NCBI RefSeq assembly: GCF_004217135.1
Contig: NZ_SHKK01000001.1
Span: 5,146,001-5,210,000, forward strand
Length of the DNA stretch: 64,000 nt
Reading direction: 5' to 3'
Source of the DNA: Micromonospora violae
Lineage (GTDB): Bacteria > Actinomycetota > Actinomycetes > Mycobacteriales > Micromonosporaceae
In this document: in pieces, positions 50,527 through 59,021 of the stretch
Layout of the letters: every line of letters starts with the position of its first letter
Numbering within the stretch: the stretch's first letter is position 1
Translations under genes and position numbers: made by a program
The notes under the pieces: model-generated
Told to the model about the DNA's origin: nothing
The model's input: only the letters and a program-made list of their open reading frames with translations
Databases searched by the model: none

Positions 50527-51094
50527 GCGTCTCTCCCTGCACCTGACCGGCGGCCGAACGGCCCTGGTCGCGTACCGCGGACACGCCCTGCTGGGCGCTG
50601 GACCGGACCGACTGCGCCGCCTGCCGCGCAGGCTCCCGCAGGTTGTCCTGCATCTGGTGGCCAACCTGGCTCGCCTGCTCGCGCAGCTCACCGGAGTGCT
50701 CACTCACCATGCTCCGCGCGCGCCCGGCGAGTTGTCGCTCACGTCCGCTCGGCGGGATCAGGGAGGCGGCCAGTAGACCGACTCCGAAGGCGACCAGGCC
50801 GGCGGCCATCGGGTTGCCCTGAGCCTGCTCGCGGGAGTGCTGCCCGAGTGAACGGGTCTCGTTGCGTACCGAACCGGCCGCGTGCGACATCCGTTGGCCA
50901 GCCTCGTGCCCCAGGTGGTTCGAGCTGCCCATCATTTTCTCCTTCGCTCGGGTGAGCGCGCCGCGGGCCTGCCCGACGCGGTCACCAGCGATCCGACGCG
51001 GGTTGACCTTGTCGGTCAGCGCGTCGACGTCACTGCTCAACTCGTTGCGGGTGGTCTCGATCTCCCGCCGGATCCGATCCGGATCACTGGACAT
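50495..51094 (-). CDS. DUF3618 domain-containing membrane protein
   Basis: A 199-residue protein that begins MSSDPDRIRREIETTRNELS, the DUF3618 start. A helical region (QRMSHAAGSVRNETRSLGQH), one span (MAAGLVAFGVGLLAASLIP) and a long amphipathic helical tail follow. DUF3618 proteins are found with holin-family proteins in actinobacterial envelope operons. GGAGGGAACAGGTC before the ATG is a strong ribosome site. Confidence 0.88.
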   Translation of the reverse strand: MSSDPDRIRREIETTRNELSSDVDALTDKVNPRRIAGDRVGQARGALTRAKEKMMGSSNHLGHEAGQRMSHAAGSVRNETRSLGQHSREQAQGNPMAAGLVAFGVGLLAASLIPPSGRERQLAGRARSMVSEHSGELREQASQVGHQMQDNLREPARQAAQSVRSSAQQGVSAVRDQGRSAAGQVQGETHAAVDDLRQH

Positions 51095-51116
51095 GACCTG
51101 TTCCCTCCCGACTCGT

Positions 51117-51512
51117 TCACCGACCCCGCAGGGCGTCCGGTAGCTCCCGGGCGGTCTGCTTGGTCCGGGGCAGAAGCGCACGAGCCCGCTTCAGCTGGGT
51201 CCGGGCGTTGATGAAGAGACCACCGGCCACGGCGGCCCAGAGGACCGCGACGATCAGCGCAGCCCACCCCTGGTCCATCGTGTTGGACAGCCCCCACCAG
51301 AGGGCGTACGACACGAAGAGCACCGCCAGGAACCCGGCCAACGCGGCGCCGCCGAACATACCGCCGGCCTTACCCGCCTGGTTGACCTCCTCGCGCAACT
51401 CGGCCTTGGCCAGCTCGACCTCCTTGCGCACCAGAGTGGACATGTCCCGGGTCACATCGCCGATCAGCTCGCCGACGGAGGCCTGGGTCCGCTCCTTCTC
51501 CGGGGCGCTCAC
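51117..51512 (-). CDS. Phage-holin-family (actinobacterial) membrane protein
   Basis: A 131-residue protein: ASVGELIGDVTRDMSTLVRK, EVELAKAELREEVNQAGKAG, two spans (GGAALAGFLAVLFVSYALWW and GWAALIVAVLWAAVAGGLFI) and a basic tail. The family name is historical; chromosomal members such as this one are envelope proteins and not lysis proteins. The GTG start overlaps the stop of the preceding gene (GTGA). Confidence 0.9.
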   Translation of the reverse strand: MSAPEKERTQASVGELIGDVTRDMSTLVRKEVELAKAELREEVNQAGKAGGMFGGAALAGFLAVLFVSYALWWGLSNTMDQGWAALIVAVLWAAVAGGLFINARTQLKRARALLPRTKQTARELPDALRGR

Positions 51513-52147
51513 GGTGCCACCCCGCCGGGCAGGTCCCGTGCCTGTTCACCGGCGGGCGAGACGTTCTGCGCCCGTGCCGTCCCCACGTACGGCTGCTCAC
51601 CGGTGTCCACCGGTGCGCCCTGCGCCGGTGACGGAGCACCGGACGAGTTGCCACCCTGACCGTTGCCCGAGGCCGGAGCGGTCAGGCCACGGGTGAGCCG
51701 CCCGACCAGCAGCCCGGCCACCGCCGCGCCCGCGAGGAACGTCGCCGGGTGGTGCCGCGCGTACGTGCGCACCTCGTCGAGCACCTCGCCGGGTTCGCGC
51801 TCGTCGAGCCAACCTGCGGCCTGCTGGGCGGCGTCGGCCGCCTTGCGTACAACTTGGCCGGCCAGCCCGGAATCGCCGTCCCGTTCGGCCATCGAACTGA
51901 GGTTCTGCCCCAGGTCACGCAGACCCTCAGCGGCCCGCCGCTGCTGCGACTGCGCCTGCTCCCGGAGCTGCCCAGTCGCCTCACCGGTCAACTGCTGGGC
52001 CTGTCGCCGCGCTTCTGCGGCCACCTGCCCACCCTGTTCAGCTGCGGTGTGGGCGACCTGACCCCCGGCCTGCGCGGCCTGCTGGCCGACGCGCGAGGCT
52101 TCCTGGCGGGCCTGCTGTCCTCTGCCGCTCTGGTTCGTTGCCGTCAT
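51509..52147 (-). CDS. Helical membrane-linked protein, 212 aa
   Basis: An Ala/Gln-rich protein. Its first 110 residues are one long amphipathic helix region (QQARQEASRVGQQAAQAGGQ and so on), followed by one likely span (ARHHPATFLAGAAVAGLLVG) and a disordered Gly/Pro/Ser tail. This looks like the first member of the DUF3618/holin operon found widely in actinobacteria. It is possibly a stress-protective coiled-coil protein. GGAAGGGAG precedes the ATG. Confidence 0.75.
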   Translation of the reverse strand: MTATNQSGRGQQARQEASRVGQQAAQAGGQVAHTAAEQGGQVAAEARRQAQQLTGEATGQLREQAQSQQRRAAEGLRDLGQNLSSMAERDGDSGLAGQVVRKAADAAQQAAGWLDEREPGEVLDEVRTYARHHPATFLAGAAVAGLLVGRLTRGLTAPASGNGQGGNSSGAPSPAQGAPVDTGEQPYVGTARAQNVSPAGEQARDLPGGVAP

Positions 52148-52363
52148 ACCCCGCTCCCTTCCTGGGCCCGAGGTCGCAAGCGGCCTCGGCGCGCCTCTCG
52201 CCTACCCGCCGGGCCAGCCGGCATGCGGCCGCACTGCCACCCGGCTGACCACCTCCGCGATCTTGCACTTGGTGTCCCGGCAAATGCTCAAAGACCGCGA
52301 ATCGACCACAGAAGATGCAGGATCGCCCAGGGTTGTGCGGGAACGGACGGACCTCGGAAGGGG
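52148..52363. other. 216-base gap upstream of the envelope operon
   Basis: It holds the promoter of the minus-strand operon and the end of the DUF3263 gene. No clear operator or hairpin is seen. Confidence 0.4.
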
Positions 52364-52768
52364 TCAGCGGCGGCGGTTGCGGGCGCGCGACGAGCGCAGT
52401 CGTTGGAGTCGGCTGATCAGCACGGGGTCGGCGGCGAGGGCGGCCGGATTGTCCAGCAGAGCGTTGAGCAGCTGGTAGTAACGGGTCGACGAGAGGCCGA
52501 AGGTGTCCCGGACGGCCTGCTCCTTGGCACCGGCGTGCCGCCACCACTGCTGCTCGAAGGCGAGGATGGCCCGTTCCCGCTCGGTCAGCCCCGGCGCCGG
52601 ATCGGTGGCCGGCGCCGACTCGTCGGCGGGCGGCACCGCCTCGTCGGCGGTCTCGATGGGCGGTGCCGGTCGGGGGTTCGGAACGGTCGGCCCGGCGGCA
52701 CCCGCGGCCTCACCCGGACGAGCGTCGATGGACGGCTCGGGGGCGGCCGGGGTGGCGTCGGCGGACAT
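52364..52768 (-). CDS. DUF3263 domain-containing protein
   Basis: A protein of 134 residues. After a Pro/Ala-rich start the domain is ERERAILAFEQQWWRHAGAK, EQAVRDTFGLSSTRYYQLLN and ALLDNPAALAADPVLISRLQ, ending in an arginine-rich tail. DUF3263 is a small HTH-like actinobacterial domain that may bind DNA. The ATG at 52768 follows TAGGCT (complement of 52776-52781) by seven bases. Confidence 0.88.
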   Translation of the reverse strand: MSADATPAAPEPSIDARPGEAAGAAGPTVPNPRPAPPIETADEAVPPADESAPATDPAPGLTERERAILAFEQQWWRHAGAKEQAVRDTFGLSSTRYYQLLNALLDNPAALAADPVLISRLQRLRSSRARNRRR

Positions 52769-52879
52769 GCCGCCCAGCCTAGCCAGCGGCGACCAGGGAC
52801 GCAGCAAGCGGCGCGGCCGGCCCCGCGCCGCCGGGAACCCCGACGGCCGGGCCGACCGCGCCGCGTCACGTCGGTCAGG

Positions 52880-53896
52880 TCAGGAGATGTCGCGGCGACG
52901 CATCGTCCAGAGCGCCGCCCCGAGGATCACCACCACCCCGACCGAGAGCAGTACCGAGGACTGCTGCCAGGTGATGTCCATCGTCGCCGGCTTGCACTCC
53001 CCGTAGTAGGTCGCGTTGCAGGAGTTCCAGTCCTGCAACGTGATCTTCTTCGTCATCCAGGCCAGGACGTACGTGGGTAGCAGCCAGGCCTCGGCGAACC
53101 GCACGCCCGCCATGGACAGCAGGATGCCGAGGCCGAACTGGCCGACCACCATCACCGCCACCACGCCACCGAGGGCCATCGCGGTGTGCCGACCCAACGA
53201 GGCGAGGGCGAAACCGATGGTGGTGAGCACCAGCACCAGTGCCACGCCGCGTACGCCGGTCAGCAGGAACGACTGCCAGACCCCCGAGGTCATCTTCTCG
53301 GTGCTGCCCCGGAACGTGGCGACCGCCCAGAACCCGGCGAACCACAGCACCGCGGCGGGAAGCGTCACCGCCAGGATGCCGGTGAGCAGCGCGGCCAGCT
53401 TGGTGAGCAGGACGGTGAGCCGCTTCGGCCGCCAGAGCAGCAGGTTCATCATGCCGCCGGTGCTCCACTCGGCGCCGACGAAGGAGGCCCCGATGACGAA
53501 CCCGACCAGGGCGAGGATCGCCGCGAACGGGATCAGCGTCTCGTCGAACGTGTCTTTGAAGTTGAACGTCGAGGGCAGGAACCACTCCGCCTTGATGTCC
53601 TCCCGCGGCGGCCCCGTGATCACCGAACAGTCCTCGGGGTAACGGCCGGCGTCCGCTGTACCGGCCGTTTTTGCCTGCTCGCAGTTGGCGCGCTCCTGCT
53701 CGCTCCAGCGCACCTGCTCCTGGTACTGCTGGTCGGCCTGACGCTCGGCCTTGGCGAGCTGGCCGGCGTCGATCTTCTGGTTGGTGAAGAACACGCCGAC
53801 CACGACCGCGGCCAGCACCAGCAGGCCGAGCAGCGTCGAGTAGCGGGTGAAGCGCCGCTTGGTGAGCCGGCGCAACTCCGTACGAAAGAGGCTCAC
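52880..53896 (-). CDS. ABC-2 transporter permease
   Basis: A 338-residue permease with six spans. The first (YSTLLGLLVLAAVVVGVFFT) is followed by a long outer loop with Cys residues (ERANCEQAKTAGTADAGRYP and EDCSVI), then LIPFAAILALVGFVIGASFV and others, ending in LLSVGVVVILGAALWTMRRR. The large loop with two or more Cys suggests an extracellular substrate-facing domain. The GTG at 53896 overlaps the ATPase stop (GTGA) behind GGGAGGGTGGGG. Confidence 0.88.
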   Translation of the reverse strand: MSLFRTELRRLTKRRFTRYSTLLGLLVLAAVVVGVFFTNQKIDAGQLAKAERQADQQYQEQVRWSEQERANCEQAKTAGTADAGRYPEDCSVITGPPREDIKAEWFLPSTFNFKDTFDETLIPFAAILALVGFVIGASFVGAEWSTGGMMNLLLWRPKRLTVLLTKLAALLTGILAVTLPAAVLWFAGFWAVATFRGSTEKMTSGVWQSFLLTGVRGVALVLVLTTIGFALASLGRHTAMALGGVVAVMVVGQFGLGILLSMAGVRFAEAWLLPTYVLAWMTKKITLQDWNSCNATYYGECKPATMDITWQQSSVLLSVGVVVILGAALWTMRRRDIS

Positions 53897-54903
53897 GCGC
53901 CCCACCCTCCCCCGGCGGGGCCGGGCTGACCCGTGCCACCGACCTTCATGGACTCGTCGACCTGCCGGTGCTGACCGGGTACCGGCGCGGTGGCGGTCAG
54001 TTCGAGGAAGACGCTCTCCAGATCGACGGCGATCGGCGCCAACTCGCTGACATAGAGGTTCTTCTCGGCGAGCAGCCGGGTCACCGACGCCGGCTTGTCG
54101 ACGCCGGCCAGCATCAGGTGGTCCGGGTGACCGGTCACCCGGATCCCCGCCTGGGTGAGCGCCTCGGTGGCCACCGGCAGGTCGCTGACCGCCTCCAGCC
54201 GGATCCGGACCGCACCGGACGAGTGCTGCGCGAGCACCTCGTCGACCGGGCCGAACGCGACCCGTCGGCCCAGCGAGATGATGGTGACCGAGTCACAGAT
54301 CAGCTGGATCTCGCCGAGGATGTGGCTGGACAGCACCACTGTCATTCCGGACTCGGCGAGGGTACGCATCAGGGTGCGCATCTCCCGGATGCCGCCCGGG
54401 TCGAGGCCGTTGGCCGGCTCGTCGAGGATGAGCAGCTTCGGGTTCTTCAGCAGGGCCGAAGCCACGGCGAGCCGCTGCTTCATGCCCAGCGAGTACGTCT
54501 TGACCCGCTCGCCGGCCCGGTCGCGCAGCCCGACGAGTTCCAGCACCTCGTCGACCCTGCTGGCGGGCACTTCGCCGGCACCAGCCAGCAGGGACAGCGT
54601 GTCCCGTGCCGTGAAGTGCGGGAAGAACTGCGGGCTCTCCACGATCGCGCCGACCTGACCGGCGACCACGGGCAGCGCGTCGGGGACCTCGTGCCCGAGC
54701 AGCGCCATCCGGCCGCCGTCGGGTCGGATCAGGCCGAGCAGCGTACGCAGCGTGGTGGTCTTGCCGGACCCGTTGGGACCCAGGAAGCCGTGCACCTGCC
54801 CCGCGTCGACCCGCATGTCGAAGCCGTCGAGCGCGTTGCGGGTGCCGCGTCGACGACTTTTGTACGTCTTACGTAGACCTTCGATCTCCAGGACAGCTGG
54901 CAA
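53893..54903 (-). CDS. ABC transporter ATP-binding protein
   Basis: A 336-residue ATPase of the ABC-2 exporter type. Walker A FLGPNGSGKTTTLRTLLGLI, Q-loop GAIVESPQFFPHFTARD, C-loop TYSLGMKQRLAVAS, Walker B LLILDEPANGLDP and the H-loop VLSSHILGEI are present. A C-terminal extension of about 100 residues follows. The TTG at 54903 has GGGGGAGG seven bases upstream. Twin palindromes lie 40-80 bases upstream. With the permease it should export a peptide or drug-like substrate. Confidence 0.9.
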   Translation of the reverse strand: MPAVLEIEGLRKTYKSRRRGTRNALDGFDMRVDAGQVHGFLGPNGSGKTTTLRTLLGLIRPDGGRMALLGHEVPDALPVVAGQVGAIVESPQFFPHFTARDTLSLLAGAGEVPASRVDEVLELVGLRDRAGERVKTYSLGMKQRLAVASALLKNPKLLILDEPANGLDPGGIREMRTLMRTLAESGMTVVLSSHILGEIQLICDSVTIISLGRRVAFGPVDEVLAQHSSGAVRIRLEAVSDLPVATEALTQAGIRVTGHPDHLMLAGVDKPASVTRLLAEKNLYVSELAPIAVDLESVFLELTATAPVPGQHRQVDESMKVGGTGQPGPAGGGWGA

Positions 54904-54943
54904 GGCTGCACCTCCCCCGATGGGTGGGCGTGACAGCCGACAC

Positions 54944-54956
54944 CATACGCGGTATG
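54944..54956. promoter_or_regulatory. Operator-like palindrome 1, CATAC-GCG-GTATG
   Basis: Inverted repeat with 5-base arms around GCG. It is followed by GCA, and a second copy of the same GTATGCA lies 24 bases away. It is 40 bases upstream of the ABC ATPase start. Confidence 0.65.
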
Positions 54957-54967
54957 CAGCGCTGCGC

Positions 54968-54980
54968 AATACGCGGTATG
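54968..54980. promoter_or_regulatory. Operator-like palindrome 2, AATAC-GCG-GTATG
   Basis: Second copy with one changed base in the left arm. The two sites share ATACGCGGTATGCA exactly. Twin sites upstream of a drug-type exporter suggest a dimeric repressor, probably of the PadR, TetR or GntR/YtrA type, encoded elsewhere. Confidence 0.65.
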
Positions 54981-55025
54981 CATCGACGCGCCGATCGGGC
55001 TAATTTATCGACGGAACGTGACCAC

Positions 55026-55811
55026 TCAGGCGCAGATGACCTGGACGCCGGCAGCGCGGAACGCGTCCACCACTTCCGGGGCGGCACCGGAGTCGGTCAC
55101 CAGCGTCTCCACCCGCTCAATCGGACAGATCCGGGCGAAGGCGTGACCGCCCAGCTTGGACGAGTCCGCGATGATCACCACGCGCTTGGCGCGGGCCACC
55201 ATCAGGTTGTTCATCGCCGCCTCCCCCTCGTGGTGGGCGGCGGCCCCGAGCTGCGGGTCGACCGCGTCCACACCGAGCAGGGCGACGTCCAGGGTGACCT
55301 CACGCAGCAGCGCCCCGCCCAGCGGGCCGACCAGCTCGAACGACTTCGGGCGCACCACGCCGCCGGCCACCACGACCTTCATCCGGGATCGGACCAGCAG
55401 CTCGTTGGCGATGTTCAGCGCGTTGGTCACCACGGTGAGCTGGGCGCCCTCGGCGCTGGTGTTCAGATCCGGTCGGACGGCGAGCGCCCTCGCCACCTCG
55501 GTGCTGGTGGTGCCGCCGTTCAGGCCGACCACGGTGCCCGGCGTGACGAGCGCCGCGGCGGCAGCCCCGATCCGCTGCTTCTCGGCCGAGTGCTTGGCCG
55601 TCTTGTAGCGCAGGGGCAGGTCGTACGACACGCCGTTGGCGACCGCGCCGCCCCGGGTCCTCGTGATCATTTGCTGCTGGGCGAGCTGGTCGAAGTCACG
55701 CCGGATGGTGGCCTGGGAGACGTCCAGCCGCTCGGCTGCCGCCTCGACGCTGACCCGGCCGTTGTCGGTCAGCATCTCGAGCAGGGCGTTCCATCTGGCG
55801 TACCGGTCCAC
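55026..55811 (-). CDS. DeoR-family transcription regulator
   Basis: A 261-residue regulator. The N-terminal HTH is RWNALLEMLTDNGRVSVEAA, AERLDVSQATIRRDFDQL; the DeoR sugar-phosphate domain has VGLNGGTTSTEVARALA and ANELLVRSRMKVVVAGG, ending DAFRAAGVQVICA. It probably senses an amino-sugar phosphate and represses the divergent SIS-ROK-nagA operon. The GTG at 55811 follows GGGAGGG by about eight bases. Confidence 0.9.
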   Translation of the reverse strand: MDRYARWNALLEMLTDNGRVSVEAAAERLDVSQATIRRDFDQLAQQQMITRTRGGAVANGVSYDLPLRYKTAKHSAEKQRIGAAAAALVTPGTVVGLNGGTTSTEVARALAVRPDLNTSAEGAQLTVVTNALNIANELLVRSRMKVVVAGGVVRPKSFELVGPLGGALLREVTLDVALLGVDAVDPQLGAAAHHEGEAAMNNLMVARAKRVVIIADSSKLGGHAFARICPIERVETLVTDSGAAPEVVDAFRAAGVQVICA

Positions 55812-55866
55812 CGCGGGGGCCCTCCCAGCAACTGCACGGACGGTGATTGATTGCGTGCACACTAGT

Positions 55867-55958
55867 GCGCGAAACTAGGCTGGCGCAAAAGACTGACCTG
55901 CGCGATCGGCTGGTCGGTTGCCATGGTCACCCGCGCTCGCGCAGAATAACGCGCGAAA
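55867..55958. promoter_or_regulatory. Cluster of GCGC(G/A)AAA repeats, DeoR operator candidates
   Basis: Four related octamers lie in the divergent region: GCGCGAAA (55867-55874), GCGCAAAA (55883-55890), GCGCAGAA (55939-55946) and GCGCGAAA (55951-55958). They are in the same direction with spacings of 16 and 12 bases within pairs. DeoR-family regulators often bind direct repeats, so these are the likely sites for the neighbouring regulator. Confidence 0.55.
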
Positions 55959-56010
55959 TGCGGGTCTAACGAGCCGTATTGCGCATCGGTCGGCCCTGCG
56001 AGGAGTTCCC

Positions 56011-56943
56011 ATGGCATACGTGGACGCGGAGATCGCGAGTCAACCCGACTGCTGGCGGGAGGCGGCCGGGCTGGCCGAGGTGGTACGCGGCGACCTCCCC
56101 CACCCCGGCGAGCGGGTCGCCGTCGTCGGTTGCGGCACGTCGTGGTTCATGGCGATGGCGTACGCGGCCCGCCGCGAACAGGCCGGCCAGGGTGAGACCG
56201 ACGCGTTCCAGGCGTCCGAGTTCCCCGCCGACCGCCGCTACGACCGGCTGATCGCGATCACCCGTTCCGGCACCACCACCGAGGTGCTGGACCTGCTCGC
56301 CGCGCTGCGCGGGCGGACACCCAGCACCGTCATCGTCGGCGACCCCGCGTCCCCGGCGGTCGAGCTGGCCAGCGCCACCGTGGCCCTGCCCTTCGCCGAC
56401 GAGCGGTCGGTGGTGCAGACCCGCTTCGCGACCACCGCGCTGGCCCTGCTCCGGGCCCAGCTCGGCGACCCGGTCACCGCCCTCGCCGCCGACGCCGAGG
56501 TGGCGGTGCGGTCCCCGCTGCCGATCGACCCGGCCAGCATCGAGCAGGTCACCTTCCTCGGTCGGGGGTGGACGGTCGGGCTGGCCCAGGAAGCAGCGCT
56601 GAAGTGCCGCGAGGCGGCCACCTTCTGGGCCGAGGCGTACCCCGCGATGGACTACCGGCACGGGCCCATCTCGGTGGCCGCGCCGGGCCGACTGGTCTGG
56701 GCGTTCGGTGAGCTGCCCGAGGGGCTGCCCGAGGATGTGGCCGCCACCGGCGCCGCCTTCGTGCACAGCCGCACGCACGGTTGGCGCACGGTGCTGGGCA
56801 GCTGGTCCGCCGGGCGTACCCCGGTCGACCCGATGGCCGACCTGATCCTGGCCCAACGCTTCGCGGTCGCGCTGGCGACCAGCCGGGGCCTCGACCCGGA
56901 CGCGCCCCGGCACCTGACCCGGTCAGTGGTACTGGCGTCATGA
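56011..56943 (+). CDS. SIS-domain sugar isomerase/deaminase-like protein
   Basis: A 310-residue protein with two SIS modules. GERVAVVGCGTSWFMAMAYA holds the sugar-phosphate loop; DRLIAITRSGTTTEVLDLLA is the second phosphate-binding part; AALKCREAATFWAEAYPAMD carries the acidic residue and YRHGPISV the conserved end. It resembles GlmS isomerase-like and AgaS proteins that handle glucosamine or galactosamine 6-phosphate. No glutaminase domain is present. GAGGAG before the ATG at 56011 sets the start. It is first in an amino-sugar operon. Confidence 0.88.
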   Translation: MAYVDAEIASQPDCWREAAGLAEVVRGDLPHPGERVAVVGCGTSWFMAMAYAARREQAGQGETDAFQASEFPADRRYDRLIAITRSGTTTEVLDLLAALRGRTPSTVIVGDPASPAVELASATVALPFADERSVVQTRFATTALALLRAQLGDPVTALAADAEVAVRSPLPIDPASIEQVTFLGRGWTVGLAQEAALKCREAATFWAEAYPAMDYRHGPISVAAPGRLVWAFGELPEGLPEDVAATGAAFVHSRTHGWRTVLGSWSAGRTPVDPMADLILAQRFAVALATSRGLDPDAPRHLTRSVVLAS

Positions 56944-57893
56944 CCGACGACCGGGTGGTCGTTGCGGTGGACGTCGGCGGCACCGGCATGAAGTGTGCCC
57001 TGGTTCGACCCGACGGCGTGGTGGTACGCACCGAGCGGCACCCCACCGACGCCGCGCGCGGCTCGGCCGCCGTGGTCGGCACCATCCTCGACGTGGCCGG
57101 CGGGCTGGCCGACAAGGCCCGCGCCGACGGGCTGACCCCGATCGCGGTCGGCATCGCCGTGCCCGGGGTGGTGGACGAGGCGCGCGGGGTCGCGGTCTGG
57201 TCGGCGAACGTGGGCTTCCGGGACGTACCCCTGCGGGACCTGACGGTGACGCGGCTCGGGCTGCCGACGGCGCTCGGCCACGACGTGCGTGTCGGTGGTC
57301 TCGCCGAGGCCCGCCTCGGTGCCGGACGCGGCACCGGCCACGTGCTGTTCGTGGCGATCGGCACCGGCATCGCCGCCGCGCACGTCGTCAACGGCACGGC
57401 CGCCGTGGGAGCCCACGGCGCCGCCGGGGAGATCGGCCACATCCTGGTCCGCCCCGGGGGTCCGCGCTGCGGTTGCGGCCGTCCCGGCTGCCTGGAGGCG
57501 GTGGCGTCAGCCGCCGCGATCGGCCGCCGCTACGCCGAACTCGCCGGCGAGACCGCCGACGCTCCGGTGACGGCGGCCCAGGTGGCCGAACGGGCCGCGG
57601 CCGGGGAACCTCTCGCCAGCCAGGTCTGGCAGGAGGCCATCGAGGCGCTCGCCGATGGCCTCGCCAGCGGGCAGGCGCTGTTCGACGTGGCGACGATCGT
57701 GCTCGGCGGCGGCCTGGCCCAGGCCGGGGAGCGGCTGCTGACCCCGCTGCGGGCGGCGCTGCACGAACGACTGACCTTCCACCGGGAGCCGCAGCTGGTG
57801 GCGGCAGCCCTCGGCGACGAGGCCGGTTGCCTCGGTGCCGCCCTGCTCGCCCTGGACGCCGTGGGTGTCCGTGACCATCAGGAGAAGCGATGA
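56940..57893 (+). CDS. ROK-family sugar kinase
   Basis: A 317-residue ROK kinase. The ATP motif is AVDVGGTGMKCALVRPDG; the catalytic and sugar-binding part is GHDVRVGGLAEARLGAGRGT and the zinc motif is GPRCGCGRPGCLEAVASAAA. The enzyme phosphorylates an amino sugar (N-acetylglucosamine or N-acetylmannosamine) or glucose; the operon favours an N-acetylhexosamine. The ATG overlaps the SIS stop (ATGA). Confidence 0.9.
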   Translation: MTDDRVVVAVDVGGTGMKCALVRPDGVVVRTERHPTDAARGSAAVVGTILDVAGGLADKARADGLTPIAVGIAVPGVVDEARGVAVWSANVGFRDVPLRDLTVTRLGLPTALGHDVRVGGLAEARLGAGRGTGHVLFVAIGTGIAAAHVVNGTAAVGAHGAAGEIGHILVRPGGPRCGCGRPGCLEAVASAAAIGRRYAELAGETADAPVTAAQVAERAAAGEPLASQVWQEAIEALADGLASGQALFDVATIVLGGGLAQAGERLLTPLRAALHERLTFHREPQLVAAALGDEAGCLGAALLALDAVGVRDHQEKR

Positions 57894-58999
57894 CCGTACG
57901 GGTGAACGGCCGAGTGGTGACCCCGACCGGAGTCATCCGCCAGGGCTGCGTCGAGTGGGACGGGGACCGCATCACGGCGGTGGCCGAGTACCCGTCGGTG
58001 CGCGACGGGCACTGGATCCTGCCCGGCTTCGTCGACATGCACACGCACGGCGGCGGCGGCCACACCTTCACCACGGGAGACGCCGACGAGGCCCGCGCGG
58101 CGGCCGACTTCCACCTGACGCACGGCACCACCACGCTGCTGGCCAGTCTGGTCAGCGCGCCCTTTCCGCTGATGCGTACGGCCACCGAGGCGTTCGCCCC
58201 GTTGGTCGAGGAGGGGGTGTTGGCGGGGGTCCACTTCGAGGGGCCGTACCTGTCGGCCGTCCGCTGCGGCGCGCAGAACCCCGAGTACCTGCGCGACCCG
58301 TCGACCGAGGAACTGACCGAGCTGATCGAGTTGGGCCGGGGCGCGATCCGGATGGTCACCCTCGCCCCGGAGCGCGACGGCGCGCTGGAGGCGATCAAGC
58401 TGCTCACCGCGCAGCGGGTGGTGGCGGCGGTGGGCCACACCGACGCCACGTACGACCAGACCCGCGCCGCGGTCGCCGCCGGCGCCAGCGTCGGCACCCA
58501 CCTGTTCAACGGGATGCGGCCGGTGCATCACCGTGAGCCGGGGCCGGTGGTGGCCCTGCTCGACGCGCCAACCGTCATCTGCGAACTGGTCGCCGACGGG
58601 GTGCACCTGCACGACGGCATGCTGACCTTCGCCACGGCGACCGCCGGCCCGGACCGCGCCGCGCTGATCACCGACGCGATGGCCGCCGCCGGAATGCCCG
58701 ACGGCGAGTACGAACTGGGCGGCCAGTCCGTCACCGTCGCCGACGGGGTGGCCCGGCTCGCCCGCGACGGCGCGATCGCCGGCAGCACGCTGACCATGGA
58801 CGCCGCGCTGCGGCACGCCGTGAACGCCGGAATCCCGATCGCCGACGCCGCACGGATGGTGGCCACCACCCCGGCCCGGGCCATCGGCCTGGGCGACCGG
58901 GTCGGGGCCCTCCAGGTGGGTCTCCGCGCCGACCTGGTGGTGCTCGACGACGACCTCAACGTGGTGCGCGTGCTGCGCGGGGGCTCCTGGGTGGAGTGA
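57890..58999 (+). CDS. nagA: N-acetylglucosamine-6-phosphate deacetylase
   Basis: A 369-residue amidohydrolase. LPGFVDMHTHGGGGHTFTTG has the metal histidines, VLAGVHFEGPYLSAVRCGAQ the GlcNAc-6-P site with the conserved Glu, VVAAVGHTDATYDQ a further histidine and GTHLFNGMRPVHHREPG the signature; LITDAMAAAGMPDGEYELGG follows. It removes acetate from GlcNAc-6-P, leaving GlcN-6-P for the SIS enzyme. The start overlaps the ROK stop (ATGA). Confidence 0.93.
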   Translation: MTVRVNGRVVTPTGVIRQGCVEWDGDRITAVAEYPSVRDGHWILPGFVDMHTHGGGGHTFTTGDADEARAAADFHLTHGTTTLLASLVSAPFPLMRTATEAFAPLVEEGVLAGVHFEGPYLSAVRCGAQNPEYLRDPSTEELTELIELGRGAIRMVTLAPERDGALEAIKLLTAQRVVAAVGHTDATYDQTRAAVAAGASVGTHLFNGMRPVHHREPGPVVALLDAPTVICELVADGVHLHDGMLTFATATAGPDRAALITDAMAAAGMPDGEYELGGQSVTVADGVARLARDGAIAGSTLTMDAALRHAVNAGIPIADAARMVATTPARAIGLGDRVGALQVGLRADLVVLDDDLNVVRVLRGGSWVE

Positions 59000-59021
59000 C
59001 GCCCGGAACCCGGGCTGGGGC

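Noticed and set aside
51117..51512. The phage-holin-family gene as a prophage sign
   Set aside because: This chromosomal family is common in actinobacterial envelope operons and no phage genes lie nearby.
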